From Mesorhizobium sp. (GTDB lineage Bacteria > Pseudomonadota > Alphaproteobacteria > Rhizobiales > Rhizobiaceae), in NCBI RefSeq assembly GCF_004962245.1, contig NZ_SUHQ01000013.1:62001-126000 (forward strand): 64,000 nt of DNA, in the 5' to 3' direction. A model generated the notes under the pieces. It saw only the letters and a list, made by a program, of their open reading frames with translations. It searched no databases and had not been told where the DNA came from. A program made the translations under genes and the position numbers. Each line of letters begins with the position of its first letter. The stretch's first letter is position 1. Below, in pieces: positions 28,027-38,269 of this stretch.

Positions 28027-29520
28027 TTATTGCACGCTCAACGTCCTGCGCACAGCATCGCGCCAACCCGCCAGCTTTGCGGAACGTACCGAGACATTCA
28101 TATCCGGTTTGAACCGACGCTCCAGCGCCCAGCTCTTGGCGAAGTCCCTTGCCTTCGGCCAGACACCCGCCTTCGAACCGGCCAGCCATGCCGCGCCGAG
28201 CGCGGTCGTCTCCAGGATGGTCGGGCGGTCGACCGGCGCATCGAGGATGTCGGCCAGCCGTTGCATGGTCCAGTCCGAGGCAACCATGCCGCCGTCGACC
28301 CTGAGAACGGTTTTCGCTGACGCGCCCTTCCAATCCTTGCGCATGGCGTCGAGCAGGTCGCGCGTCTGAAAAGCCACGGATTCCAGCGCGGCGCGGGCAA
28401 ATTCCGCCGGGCCCGAATTGCGGGTCAGCCCGAAGATGGCGCCGCGCGCCTCGGCGTCCCAATGCGGCGCGCCAAGCCCGACGAAAGCCGGCACCAGATA
28501 GACTTCTTGAGTCGGGTCGGCGCCCGCCGCCAGCACGCCGCTCTGCTCGGCCTTGCCGATCACCTTGATGCCGTCGCGCAACCACTGCACGGCGGCACCC
28601 GCAATGAAAATCGACCCTTCCAATGCATAGGTGGTCTTGCCGTTCAGCCTGTAGGCGATGGTCGTCAACAGTCGGTTCTTCGAGCGCACCAGATCGCTGC
28701 CGGTGTTGAGCAGCGCGAAGCAGCCCGTGCCATAGGTGGACTTCATCATGCCCGGCTCGAAACAGGCCTGGCCAATGGTGGCCGCGTGCTGATCGCCGGC
28801 TACACCAAGGATTCTTATCTCCGAGCCAAAGAGATTTTTCTCTGTGATTCCATAGTCGTCGGCACAATCCTTCACCTGCGGCAGCATTCTTGCCGGTATG
28901 TTCAGGATCGCTAGCAACTCGTCGTCCCAGGCATTCTTTTCGATGTTGTAGACCAGCGTGCGCGAGGCGTTGGTGGCGTCGGTGGCGTGAACCTTGCCGC
29001 CGGTCAGCCGCCAGATCAAAAAGCTGTCGATGGTGCCCGCCAGCAATTCGCCCTTCTCCGCGCGCTTTCTGGCGCCCTTCACCTTATCCAGCATCCAGGC
29101 GATCTTGGTGCCGGAGAAATACGGATCGAGCAGCAGGCCGGTCTTTCGAGTGAATTTCTTCTCCAACCCCTGCTTCTTCAATTTCTGGCACAGCGGCGCG
29201 GTGCGCCGGTCCTGCCAGACAATCGCGTTGTGGATTGGCTTGCCGGTCGCTCTGTCCCAGATGACGACGGTCTCGCGCTGGTTGGTGATGCCGATCGCCG
29301 CGACATCCGATGCGCCGCAGCCAGCCGCCTTCAGCGCAGCTTTCACCGTCGCCACGACGCTCGACCAGATTTGTTCCGGATCATGCTCGACCCAGCCGGA
29401 GGCTGGATAATGCTGGGTGAATTCCTTCTGCCCGCTGCCCACGACTTTCATCTCACGGTCGAACACGATCGCCCGGCTCGATGTCGTCCCCTGGTCGATT
29501 GCAAGGATAAAGCTGCTCAT
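28027..29520 (-). CDS. glpK: GlpK, glycerol kinase
   Basis: A 497-residue FGGY-family kinase phosphorylating glycerol to sn-glycerol-3-phosphate. It shows the phosphate-binding [16 protein letters not shown] opening, [23 protein letters not shown] and the C-terminal [17 protein letters not shown]. The ATG has a GGGAGTGGGA site. It is the last gene of the glycerol cluster proper, 116 bp after glpV, where kinase and importer would act together to trap glycerol. Confidence 0.97.
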   Translation of the reverse strand: MSSFILAIDQGTTSSRAIVFDREMKVVGSGQKEFTQHYPASGWVEHDPEQIWSSVVATVKAALKAAGCGASDVAAIGITNQRETVVIWDRATGKPIHNAIVWQDRRTAPLCQKLKKQGLEKKFTRKTGLLLDPYFSGTKIAWMLDKVKGARKRAEKGELLAGTIDSFLIWRLTGGKVHATDATNASRTLVYNIEKNAWDDELLAILNIPARMLPQVKDCADDYGITEKNLFGSEIRILGVAGDQHAATIGQACFEPGMMKSTYGTGCFALLNTGSDLVRSKNRLLTTIAYRLNGKTTYALEGSIFIAGAAVQWLRDGIKVIGKAEQSGVLAAGADPTQEVYLVPAFVGLGAPHWDAEARGAIFGLTRNSGPAEFARAALESVAFQTRDLLDAMRKDWKGASAKTVLRVDGGMVASDWTMQRLADILDAPVDRPTILETTALGAAWLAGSKAGVWPKARDFAKSWALERRFKPDMNVSVRSAKLAGWRDAVRRTLSVQ

Positions 29521-29636
29521 TCCCACTCCCTTGGCCTACTCCCTTGGCCCACTCCCTCGGCGCAAACAGGGGGAGACGGCAAGATGCCGCCTCCCCCGAT
29601 TGATGTGATGCGGGCGCGGACGCCCGGACCCGATGC

Positions 29637-31361
29637 TTAATTGCTCCAGCTCTTGACCAACTCGTCGTAGTTGATGGTCTGCGGCTTGTCCTTCTCCGGC
29701 TCGATCTTCAGCTGCGGTGCGAGATTGCCCTTGGCGACGGCATCGGCGTTCCACTCTTCGAGGGTCTTTTCCTCGGCCATCTTCGGGCCGATGTCGCCTT
29801 GCACGCCGGCACGCTCGAGCCGCTCAAGCACCTTTTCCTGCTCGGCACAGAGCGAGTCCATCGCCTCCTGCGGGGTTTTGGCACCCGACGAGGCATCGCC
29901 GATCGCCTGCCACCAAAGCTGTGCCAGCTTCGGATAATCAGGCACGTTGGTACCCGTCGGCGACCACTGGACGCGGGCCGGCGAGCGATAGAACTCGATC
30001 AGGCCGCCGAGCTTCGGGGCGCGGTCCGTGAAGCTCTTGTGCTGGATCGTGCTCTCGCGGATCAGCGTCAGGCCGACGTGGCTCTTTTTCACGTCCACCG
30101 TCTTCGAGGTGACGAACTGCGCGTAGAGCCAGGCTGCCTTGGCGCGGTCGTCAGGCGTCGACTTGAGGAGCGTCCACGAACCCACGTCCTGGTAGCCGAG
30201 CTTCATGCCGTCCTTCCAGTAGACGCCATGCGGCGACGGAGCGAAGCGCCATTTCGGCGTACCGTCCTCGTTCACGACGGGAAGACCGTCCTTCACCATA
30301 TCGGCGGTGAAGGCCGTGTACATGAACATCTGCTGGGCAATTTCGCCCTGCGCCGGAACCGGCCCGGACTCCGAGAAGGTCATGCCCTGGGCCGCAGCCG
30401 GCGCGTAAGCCTTCATCCAGTCGAGATATTTCTGGATGGAGTAGACCGCCGCCGGACCATTGGTGTCGCCACCCCGAGCCACGCAGGAGCCGACGGGCCG
30501 CGACTTCTCGTCGACCTTGATGCCCCATTCGTCGACCGGAAGACCATTCGGCAGCCCCTTGTCGCCATTGCCGGCCATCGAAAGCCAGGCATCGGTGAAG
30601 CGCCAGCCGAGCGACGGGTCCTTCTTGCCGTAATCCATATGGCCGTAGACCTTCTTGCCGTCGATCTCGCGGCCGGTGAAGAATTCGGCGATGTCCTCAT
30701 AGGCCGACCAGTTGACCGGCACGCCGAGTTCGTAGCCGTACTTGGCCTTGAAGTCCGCCTTGTTCTTCTCGTCATTGAACCAGTCGTAGCGGAACCAGTA
30801 GAGGTTCGCGAACTGCTGATCGGGAAGCTGGTAGAGATCGCCGTCCGGAGCCGTCGTGAACTTGGTGCCGATGAAGTCGGCGAGGTCGAGGTTCGGGTTG
30901 GTGACATCCTTGCCCTCGTTGGCCATCCAGTCGGTCAGGCTGCGCGCCTGCTGGTAGCGCCAATGGGTGCCGATCAGATCGGAGTCGTTGACATAGGCGT
31001 CGTAGATGTTTTCGCCCGACTGCATCTGCGTCTGCAGCTTTTCGACGACATCGCCTTCGCCGATCAGATCGTGGGTGATCTTGATGCCCGTTATGTCGGC
31101 GAACGCCTTGGCCAGCGTCTTCGATTCATACTCGTGCGTCGTGATGGTTTCCGAGACGACCTTGATGTCCATGCCCGCAAACGGTTTTGCGGCATCGATG
31201 AACCATTGCATCTCGGCTTCCTGGGCAGCCCGATCGAGCGTCGACATGTCGCCGATCTCGCTGTCAAGGAAAGCTTTTGCCTCGTCCATTCCGGCATAGG
31301 CGTTGCCTGCCCCGAGCAACAGGACAAGCGCTGTCGTTGATGTCAAAAATTGCCGTCGCAT
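29637..31361 (-). CDS. glpV: GlpV, glycerol ABC transporter substrate-binding protein
   Basis: A 574-residue periplasmic binding protein, unusually large for the class. The signal peptide (MRRQFLTSTTALVLLLGAG) ends near AYA-GMD. The mature protein has Trp/Asp/Tyr-rich pocket segments such as YDAYVNDSDLIG and DWFNDEKN. Family, size and position match GlpV of the Rhizobium leguminosarum glpSTPQUV glycerol importer. The ATG has GGAGGAAAA upstream; the open frame extends 127 codons further but only by passing through the glpU gap. Confidence 0.94.
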   Translation of the reverse strand: MRRQFLTSTTALVLLLGAGNAYAGMDEAKAFLDSEIGDMSTLDRAAQEAEMQWFIDAAKPFAGMDIKVVSETITTHEYESKTLAKAFADITGIKITHDLIGEGDVVEKLQTQMQSGENIYDAYVNDSDLIGTHWRYQQARSLTDWMANEGKDVTNPNLDLADFIGTKFTTAPDGDLYQLPDQQFANLYWFRYDWFNDEKNKADFKAKYGYELGVPVNWSAYEDIAEFFTGREIDGKKVYGHMDYGKKDPSLGWRFTDAWLSMAGNGDKGLPNGLPVDEWGIKVDEKSRPVGSCVARGGDTNGPAAVYSIQKYLDWMKAYAPAAAQGMTFSESGPVPAQGEIAQQMFMYTAFTADMVKDGLPVVNEDGTPKWRFAPSPHGVYWKDGMKLGYQDVGSWTLLKSTPDDRAKAAWLYAQFVTSKTVDVKKSHVGLTLIRESTIQHKSFTDRAPKLGGLIEFYRSPARVQWSPTGTNVPDYPKLAQLWWQAIGDASSGAKTPQEAMDSLCAEQEKVLERLERAGVQGDIGPKMAEEKTLEEWNADAVAKGNLAPQLKIEPEKDKPQTINYDELVKSWSN

Positions 31362-31438
31362 GTGTTTTCCTCCACTGTTCAGTTTTAAGTTCGATCGGAG
31401 CAGCCGCCGCCACGCGGCCGCTCCAACAGTTCCCCCCT

Positions 31439-31720
31439 CTATACGTAGCGGAACACGCCGACGGCGTAGACCACGGAGAGAGCGAGAGCCCACCACAGGT
31501 TGGGTCCGACAAGACCCAGCCAAGCGAGATGGATAAAGGCGCTGCCAAGCAGCGATAGGAAGAGACGGTCGCCGCGCGTCGTCTCGAAGCGCAGCACGCC
31601 AACCCGGGGGTTGCCGCCTGGCGAGACGTACTCCCAGACCGCCATGCCGCAGAGCAGCACCAGGATCGTGATGAAAAACACCGCCGTCGGCAGCGTCCAT
31701 GCCATCCAGGTAAGGTTCAT
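31439..31720 (-). CDS. glpU: GlpU, small membrane protein of the glycerol importer (DUF2160)
   Basis: A 93-residue protein with three hydrophobic helices (about 8-30, 52-72 and 75-90) and a conserved WEYVSPGGNPRVGVLRFETTRGDR cytoplasmic loop, quoted here only in part as motifs SPGGNPR and TTRGDR. The family is almost restricted to glp ABC operons, and its exact role is unknown; an accessory membrane subunit is the simplest guess. The start lies 2 bp after the glpQ stop with GGGAGGG upstream. Confidence 0.9.
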   Translation of the reverse strand: MNLTWMAWTLPTAVFFITILVLLCGMAVWEYVSPGGNPRVGVLRFETTRGDRLFLSLLGSAFIHLAWLGLVGPNLWWALALSVVYAVGVFRYV

Positions 31721-31722
31721 GA

Positions 31723-32643
31723 TCACACCCTCCCCAGGGCAAAGCCCTTGGCGATATAGTTGCGCACGAACCAGATCACGAGCGCGCCCGGAAGGATGGT
31801 CAGCACGCCGGCCGCGGCCAGCACGCCCCAGTCGAGGCCCGAGGCCGAGACCGTGCGCGTCATGATCGCGGCGATCGGCTTGGCGGCGGTCGTGGTCAGC
31901 GTGCGCGCGATCAGCAGTTCCACCCACGAGAACATGAAGCAGAAGAAGGCCGCGACGCCAACGCCGCTGGCGATCAGCGGCATGAATATCTTCAGGAAGA
32001 AGCGCGGGAAGGAATAGCCGTCGATATAGGCGGTCTCGTCGATTTCCTTTGGCACGCCCGACATGAAGCCCTCGAGGATCCAGACCGCCAGCGGCACGTT
32101 GAACAGGCAATGCGCCAGCGCCACGGCGATGTGCGTGTCGATCAGCCCGAATGCCGAATAGAGCTGGAAGAACGGCAGCGCGAACACCGCCGGCGGCGCC
32201 ATGCGGTTGGTGAGCAGCCAGAAGAACAGGTGCTTGTCGCCGAGGAAGCGGTAGCGCGAGAAGGCATAGGCTGCCGGAAGCGCCACGGCGACGGAGATCA
32301 CCGTGTTCATAACCACATAGATGATCGAGTTGACGTAACCCTTGTACCAGGACGGGTCGGTGAAGATCACCATGTAGTTGGCAATCGTCGGGTTTCTCGG
32401 CCATAGCGAGAAGGCGCCGAGGATCTCCTGGTTGGTCTTGAAGCTCATGTTGACCAGCCAATAGATCGGCAACATCAGGAAGATGATGTAGATCGTCGGC
32501 ACCAGCCACCAGAACCGCGACTCCTCGCCCCGCCGCCGCATCTTGCGGGCCAGCGTGGCGTTCGCCGCCTGCGCTTCCGCGGTAGCGGGAGTTTGCCGCA
32601 TCAGCGTTCGTCCGTCGGCCGTGGTTTCCTCGAGGCGCGCCAT
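31723..32643 (-). CDS. glpQ: GlpQ, glycerol ABC transporter permease
   Basis: A 306-residue MalG-type permease with six transmembrane helices and the EAA-loop sequence EIDETAYIDGYSFPRFF, which docks on the ATPase. A 40-residue Arg/Glu-rich cytoplasmic N-terminus precedes the first helix. Its start is 1 bp after the glpP stop. With GlpP it forms the heterodimeric channel. Despite the symbol, it is unrelated to the phosphodiesterase also called GlpQ. Confidence 0.93.
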   Translation of the reverse strand: MARLEETTADGRTLMRQTPATAEAQAANATLARKMRRRGEESRFWWLVPTIYIIFLMLPIYWLVNMSFKTNQEILGAFSLWPRNPTIANYMVIFTDPSWYKGYVNSIIYVVMNTVISVAVALPAAYAFSRYRFLGDKHLFFWLLTNRMAPPAVFALPFFQLYSAFGLIDTHIAVALAHCLFNVPLAVWILEGFMSGVPKEIDETAYIDGYSFPRFFLKIFMPLIASGVGVAAFFCFMFSWVELLIARTLTTTAAKPIAAIMTRTVSASGLDWGVLAAAGVLTILPGALVIWFVRNYIAKGFALGRV

Positions 32644-32644
32644 C

Positions 32645-33511
32645 TCACCGCTCCGCGTCGTAGGCTGTCATGACGGTGTAGAACACCCAGGACAGGAGCA
32701 TGATGATCAAGAAGTAGACGATCGACATGGCCGCCGCCTCACCGAGGTTGAACTCCCCGATGGCGAGCTTCACCAGATCGATCGACAGGAAAGTGGTGGT
32801 ATTGCCGGGTCCGCCGCCGGTGACGACGAACGGCTCGGTGTAGATCATGAAACTGTCCATGAAGCGCAGCAGAACCGCGATCAGGAGCACGCGGTTCATC
32901 TTCGGCAGCTGGATGTAGCGGAAGATCGCCCAGCGCGACGCCCCGTCGATCTTGGCCGCCTGATAGTAGGCATCGGGGATCGAGACCAATCCTGCGTAGC
33001 AGAGCAAGACGACGAGGCTCGTCCAGTGCCAGACGTCCATGACGATGACGGTGATCCAGGCGTCGAATGGGTCGTTGACATAGTTGTAGTTGAAGCCGAG
33101 CGCTCGCAGCGAATAGCCGAGCAGGCCGATGTCGACGCGACCGAACACCTGCCAGATCGTGCCGACGACGTTCCACGGGATGAGCAACGGCAGCGCCATC
33201 AGCACCAGGCAGACCGGAACGCCCCAGCCCTTTTTCGGCATGTTGAGCGCAATGAAGATGCCGAGCGGAATCTCGATGACGAGGATGATGGCCGAAAAGA
33301 CCAGGTTGCGGCCCATTGCTTCCCAAAAACGATCGGAATGCAGGATTTCCTCGAACCACTCCGAGCCCGCCCAGAAGAAGACGTTGTTCCCAAAGGTGTC
33401 CTGCACCGAGTAGTTCACGACCGTCATCAGCGGGATCACCGCCGAGAACGCTACCAGCAGGAGCACCGGCAGCACCATGAACCAGGCCTTGTTGTTCCAG
33501 GTTCTGTCCAT
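32645..33511 (-). CDS. glpP: GlpP, glycerol ABC transporter permease
   Basis: A 288-residue MalF/UgpA-type permease with six helices and the coupling EAA loop AYYQAAKIDGASRWAIFRYI. No long cytoplasmic N-terminus is present. It begins 2 bp after glpT ends, so translation is coupled along the operon. It pairs with GlpQ. Confidence 0.93.
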   Translation of the reverse strand: MDRTWNNKAWFMVLPVLLLVAFSAVIPLMTVVNYSVQDTFGNNVFFWAGSEWFEEILHSDRFWEAMGRNLVFSAIILVIEIPLGIFIALNMPKKGWGVPVCLVLMALPLLIPWNVVGTIWQVFGRVDIGLLGYSLRALGFNYNYVNDPFDAWITVIVMDVWHWTSLVVLLCYAGLVSIPDAYYQAAKIDGASRWAIFRYIQLPKMNRVLLIAVLLRFMDSFMIYTEPFVVTGGGPGNTTTFLSIDLVKLAIGEFNLGEAAAMSIVYFLIIMLLSWVFYTVMTAYDAER

Positions 33512-33513
33512 GT

Positions 33514-34584
<1,071 letters not shown>

Positions 34585-34596
34585 GTGCCTCCTCCC

Positions 34597-35679
34597 TTAA
34601 GCCGCCAGCGTCTGTGGCGGCGTGGCCGAGCGGCCGTTTGCGTCGAACACCATGATGTGCCGCGGATCGATGAACACCTCGATGGTCTGGTCCGGCTCGA
34701 ACACCAGGATGCCGTGCTCCAGCATCACCCAGCGGACATCGGCGAAGTCGAGATGCACAAAGCTTTCAGAACCGGTGATTTCGGTGACCGACACCTTGGC
34801 TCTCACCGGAACCGCTGCCGGGCTTGGCCGGGCAAAAGAGAGATGGTGAGGCTGGAAGCCGATCGTGTAACTCGTATCGGCAATACCGGCGAGTTCGGCC
34901 GGCACCGGGAGGTTCACCCCACCATCCAGAAGGAAGCTTGAACCGCTCTTCTTCAGCACAATCGTGTTGAGCGGCGGATCTGCGAACGTCTTGGCCGTGA
35001 CGAGGTCGTTCGGCCGGCGGAAGACGTCGATCGTCGGCCCGAACTGAGTGATGCGGCCTTCGGAAAGCGTCGCCGTGTTGCCGCCGAGGAGCAAGGCTTC
35101 GTGCGGCTCCGTCGTGGCGTAGACGAAGATGGTACCGGTCGCCGCGAATATCTTCGGCAGTTCAGCCCGCAACTCCTCGCGCAGCTTGTAGTCGAGGTTG
35201 GCGAGCGGCTCGTCGAGCAGCACGAGGCCGGCGTTCTTGACAATGGCGCGCGCCAGCGCCGTCCGCTGCTGCTGGCCGCCGGAAAGGCTGAGCGGCGTTC
35301 GATCGAGATAAGGCGTCAGCTTGAGAAGGGCAGCGGCATTGCGCACCTCCCTGTCGACCTTTGCCTGCTCGGTGCCGGCCACTCTCAGCGGCGAGGCGAT
35401 GTTCTCGTAAACGGTCATCGCCGGATAGTTGATGAACTGCTGATAGACCATGGCGACGTTGCGCTTCTGCACCGGCACGCCGGTGACATCCTTGCCGTCG
35501 AACCAGACCGAGCCGGATGTCGGCACGTCGAGGCCGGCCATCAGCCGCATCAGGCTGGTCTTGCCGGAGAGCGTCGGTCCGAGAAGGACGTTGAGCGAGC
35601 CGTGCTGAAGCGTCAGCGACACGTCGCGTATATGCTCCGCCGCGCCGACCGTCTTCGTCACGTTTCTCAGTTCCAGCAT
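34597..35679 (-). CDS. glpS: GlpS, ABC ATPase lacking the switch histidine
   Basis: A 360-residue ATPase of the same class as GlpT. Walker A is GPTLSGKTS, the signature LSGGQQQRTALARA is canonical and Walker B is LLDEP. The H-loop region reads YATTEPHEA, so the invariant histidine is replaced by Thr. It is therefore complementary to GlpT: a good signature but an impaired catalytic switch. A TOBE-like domain follows. It is the first transporter gene after glpD, 39 bp downstream. Confidence 0.93.
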   Translation of the reverse strand: MLELRNVTKTVGAAEHIRDVSLTLQHGSLNVLLGPTLSGKTSLMRLMAGLDVPTSGSVWFDGKDVTGVPVQKRNVAMVYQQFINYPAMTVYENIASPLRVAGTEQAKVDREVRNAAALLKLTPYLDRTPLSLSGGQQQRTALARAIVKNAGLVLLDEPLANLDYKLREELRAELPKIFAATGTIFVYATTEPHEALLLGGNTATLSEGRITQFGPTIDVFRRPNDLVTAKTFADPPLNTIVLKKSGSSFLLDGGVNLPVPAELAGIADTSYTIGFQPHHLSFARPSPAAVPVRAKVSVTEITGSESFVHLDFADVRWVMLEHGILVFEPDQTIEVFIDPRHIMVFDANGRSATPPQTLAA

Positions 35680-35718
35680 GATGCCTCCTCCCGGGCCTTC
35701 TGCATCAGTCAGACCCCA

Positions 35719-37248
35719 CTATTCGGCAGCCGCGACATGGCGCCGGCTTATCCCGCGCATGAATTCGTCGAGCACTGCCGTCTGTTCGTGGGTGAGATGC
35801 AAGCCGCGCTTGGTCCTGCGCCACAATACATCTTCGGCGGTGACAGCCCATTCGTTTTGAACGAGGTAGCGCACCTCGGCCTCATAGAGGTCGGCGCCAA
35901 AGTTGCGGCCAAGGTCGGCGTTCGATTTGGCAAGGCCCAGCAGCATCCTTGCGCGCGTCCCGTAAAGCCGGGTCAGCCGGCGCGCCAGACGCGCATCGAG
36001 GAACGGATAGGCCGTTTTCAGTTTTGCCACTTCGGCGTCGAAGCCGCTCGCCGGGAAATCGCCGCCCGGAAGCGGCGCGTTTGCTGTCCACGGCTTGCCG
36101 CGCTTGCCGAGAAACCCTTCGATCTTTTCGAGCATCGATTCAGCCAGCCGGCGGTAAGTGGTGATCTTGCCGCCAAAGGCGTTGACGATCGGTGCCGTGC
36201 CCTCCCCGCCGTCGGTCTTCAGCACATAATCGCGGGTCGCTTCCTGCGCCTTCGAAGCGCCGTCATCGTAGAGCGGGCGCACGGCCGAATAGGTCCAGAC
36301 GATGTCCGAACGCTTGACCGGCTGCGCGAAATATTCGCTCGCTGCCGCGCACAGGTAATCGATCTCGGCGTCGCTGATCTTCACGTCCTTCGGATCGCCC
36401 GGATAGTCCTGGTCGGTGGTGCCGATCAACGTGAATTCTTCCTCGTAGGGGATCGCGAAGATGATGCGGCCATCCTTGTTCTGGAAGAAATAGGCGCGCG
36501 GATCGTCGAACTTCTTGCCGATGACGATATGGCTGCCCTGTACCAGCCGGACATTGTGCACGTCGTTCAGGCCGACGGTGGCGGACAGCACGCGGTCGAC
36601 CCAGGGACCGGCAGCGTTAACCAAAAGCCGCGCCTTGACCTCCTCGGCGTCGCCGGTCTGCACGTCTTCCAGCCTGACCGTCCAAAGCTCGCCCTCACGG
36701 CGTGCGCCGATGACCTTCGTGCGGGTTCGGATCGTTGCGCCGCGATCGGCGGCGTCGCGGGCGTTCAACGCCACCAGCCGCGCATCGTTGACCCAGCCAT
36801 CGGAATATTCGAAGGCCTTTCGAAACAATGGCTTCAACGGTTTGCCGGCTGGGTCCTTTGCCATGTCCAGCGTCTTGGTCGCCGGCAGCAATTTGCGCCC
36901 GCCAATGTGGTCATAAAGGAAAAGGCCGAGCCTGATCAGCCAGGCCGGCCGCAGACCCTTGGCGTAAGGCAGCACGAAGCGCATCGGCCAGATGATATGC
37001 GGCGCGTTCTTCCAGAGAACCTCGCGCTCCATCAGCGCCTCGCGCACCAGGCGAAACTCGTAGAACTCGAGATAGCGCAAGCCGCCATGGATCAATTTGG
37101 TCGAGCCGGAGGAGGTTCCGCTGGCCAGATCGTTCATTTCAGCAAGGAAAACCGAGAAGCCGCGCCCAACGGCATCGCGGGCGATGCCGCAGCCGTTGAT
37201 TCCGCCACCAATGACGAAGATGTCATGGATCGGGGATGATACGCCCAC
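35719..37248 (-). CDS. glpD: GlpD, aerobic glycerol-3-phosphate dehydrogenase
   Basis: A 509-residue membrane-associated flavoprotein oxidising glycerol-3-phosphate to dihydroxyacetone phosphate and passing electrons to quinone. The FAD-binding GGGINGCGIARDA (14-26), the SSGSTKLIHGGLRYLE motif and the C-terminal GGKITTYR and helical cap domain are all present. It is preceded by an operator-rich 126-bp gap after glpR, so it may have its own promoter as well as read-through from glpR. Confidence 0.96.
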   Translation of the reverse strand: MGVSSPIHDIFVIGGGINGCGIARDAVGRGFSVFLAEMNDLASGTSSGSTKLIHGGLRYLEFYEFRLVREALMEREVLWKNAPHIIWPMRFVLPYAKGLRPAWLIRLGLFLYDHIGGRKLLPATKTLDMAKDPAGKPLKPLFRKAFEYSDGWVNDARLVALNARDAADRGATIRTRTKVIGARREGELWTVRLEDVQTGDAEEVKARLLVNAAGPWVDRVLSATVGLNDVHNVRLVQGSHIVIGKKFDDPRAYFFQNKDGRIIFAIPYEEEFTLIGTTDQDYPGDPKDVKISDAEIDYLCAAASEYFAQPVKRSDIVWTYSAVRPLYDDGASKAQEATRDYVLKTDGGEGTAPIVNAFGGKITTYRRLAESMLEKIEGFLGKRGKPWTANAPLPGGDFPASGFDAEVAKLKTAYPFLDARLARRLTRLYGTRARMLLGLAKSNADLGRNFGADLYEAEVRYLVQNEWAVTAEDVLWRRTKRGLHLTHEQTAVLDEFMRGISRRHVAAAE

Positions 37249-37289
37249 AAAATTCTCCCGCGATTTCGCATTGCAGCATTTTTAGGTTT

Positions 37290-37352
37290 TTTCGAAACCG
37301 TGGCGGGATTATTTCGAAATCAGAACGAATGTCAAACGAAATATAAACGGCG
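37290..37352. promoter_or_regulatory. Phased array of TTTCGAAA/AACGAA boxes between glpR and glpD (putative GlpR operators)
   Basis: Two identical TTTCGAAA palindromes (37290 and 37312) and two AACGAA boxes (37324 and 37335) share a CG centre. The centres lie at 37293.5, 37315.5, 37326.5 and 37337.5, that is 22, 11 and 11 bp apart, and weaker CG centres fill 37304.5 and 37348.5. Constant 11-bp phasing puts all boxes on one DNA face. DeoR-family regulators of this kind are known to use A/T-flanked TTCG/CGAA repeats, so GlpR encoded next door is the obvious ligand (inference). Confidence 0.7.
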
Positions 37353-37374
37353 AAAAGTGCCGCAACGGCACCCT

Positions 37375-38142
37375 CTAGGAGAGCGACGTCTCGATCAGTT
37401 GAACCTCCGCCTCCTGGCAGATCTTGCGCACCGACGGGATGCCGCAGCGATCTGTGATGAAGGTGTTGACCTGCGACAGATGGCCGATGCGGACCGGCGC
37501 TGTCCTCTCGAACTTGGTCTGGTCGGAAACGAGAATGACGTGCCGGGCGTTGGCGATGATCGCCTGCGCCACCTTCACTTCGCGAAAATCGAAATCGAGC
37601 AGAGCGCCATCGTGATCGATCGCCGAGGCGCCGATCACCGCGTAGTCGACCTTGAACTGCCTGATGAAGTCGACCGCCGCCTCGCCGACGACGCCACCGT
37701 CGGAGCCGCGCACGACACCGCCGGCAATAACAACTTCAATGGAAGGATATATGCGCATCCTATTGGCAACGTTAATGTTATTGGTGATGACCATCAATCC
37801 GGCATGATCAAGAAGCGCCTTGCTGACCGACTCCGTCGTGGTGCCGATATTGATGAACAGCGAGGCGTTGTCCGGGATCAGCCTGGCTGCTGCGCGGCCG
37901 ATCGCCTCCTTCTCCTCGGCGGCGATCTTGCGCCGGGCCTCATACTCCATATTCTCGATACCGGACGGAAACAGCGCCCCGCCATGGATGCGGGAGAGCA
38001 GCCGCTGGTCGCACAGATCATTGAGATCCTTGCGAATGGTCTGCGGTGTCACGTTGAAATGCGTTGCCAGGTCGTCGACCAGCACGCGGCCATGGTCCTT
38101 GGCCATCTGGATGATTTCGGAATGACGCGGCGACAGATACAT
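37375..38142 (-). CDS. glpR: GlpR, DeoR-family repressor of glycerol genes
   Basis: A 255-residue regulator with the DeoR winged-helix N-terminus (SPRHSEIIQMAKDHGRV, then VTPQTIRKDLNDLCDQRLLSR as recognition region, residues about 30-52) and a C-terminal sugar-phosphate-sensing domain with INIGTTTESVSKAL and VSDQTKF. In enteric GlpR glycerol-3-phosphate is the inducer. The start has GGGAG upstream. It heads the locus, with operator-like boxes on both sides. Confidence 0.94.
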   Translation of the reverse strand: MYLSPRHSEIIQMAKDHGRVLVDDLATHFNVTPQTIRKDLNDLCDQRLLSRIHGGALFPSGIENMEYEARRKIAAEEKEAIGRAAARLIPDNASLFINIGTTTESVSKALLDHAGLMVITNNINVANRMRIYPSIEVVIAGGVVRGSDGGVVGEAAVDFIRQFKVDYAVIGASAIDHDGALLDFDFREVKVAQAIIANARHVILVSDQTKFERTAPVRIGHLSQVNTFITDRCGIPSVRKICQEAEVQLIETSLS

Positions 38143-38156
38143 CAGGGAAGCTCCCG

Positions 38157-38191
38157 TTTTCGTTTTTCTTGTCTATATCGGAAAACGAAAG
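38157..38191. promoter_or_regulatory. Inverted TTTTCGTTTTT / AAAACGAAA pair upstream of glpR
   Basis: Two A/T-flanked CG boxes in opposite orientation, centres 25 bp apart, lie just upstream of the glpR ribosome site. Their sequence matches the AACGAA boxes of the glpR-glpD gap, suggesting autoregulation by GlpR. Confidence 0.55.
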
Positions 38192-38269
38192 TGATGAAAA
38201 GGCATAAGCCGGCTAATGAAAATTGTGTGGCCGCAAAGGCAAACCTCAACGCAGCTATGCCGGCCCCAT

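Noticed and set aside
35101..37239. A 712-codon plus-strand frame opposite glpD and glpS
   Set aside because: Shadow of real genes; no recognisable protein and no ribosome site. The same holds for long frames opposite gatA (15538-17076), the carboxypeptidase (8889-10400) and gyrA (52750-54009).
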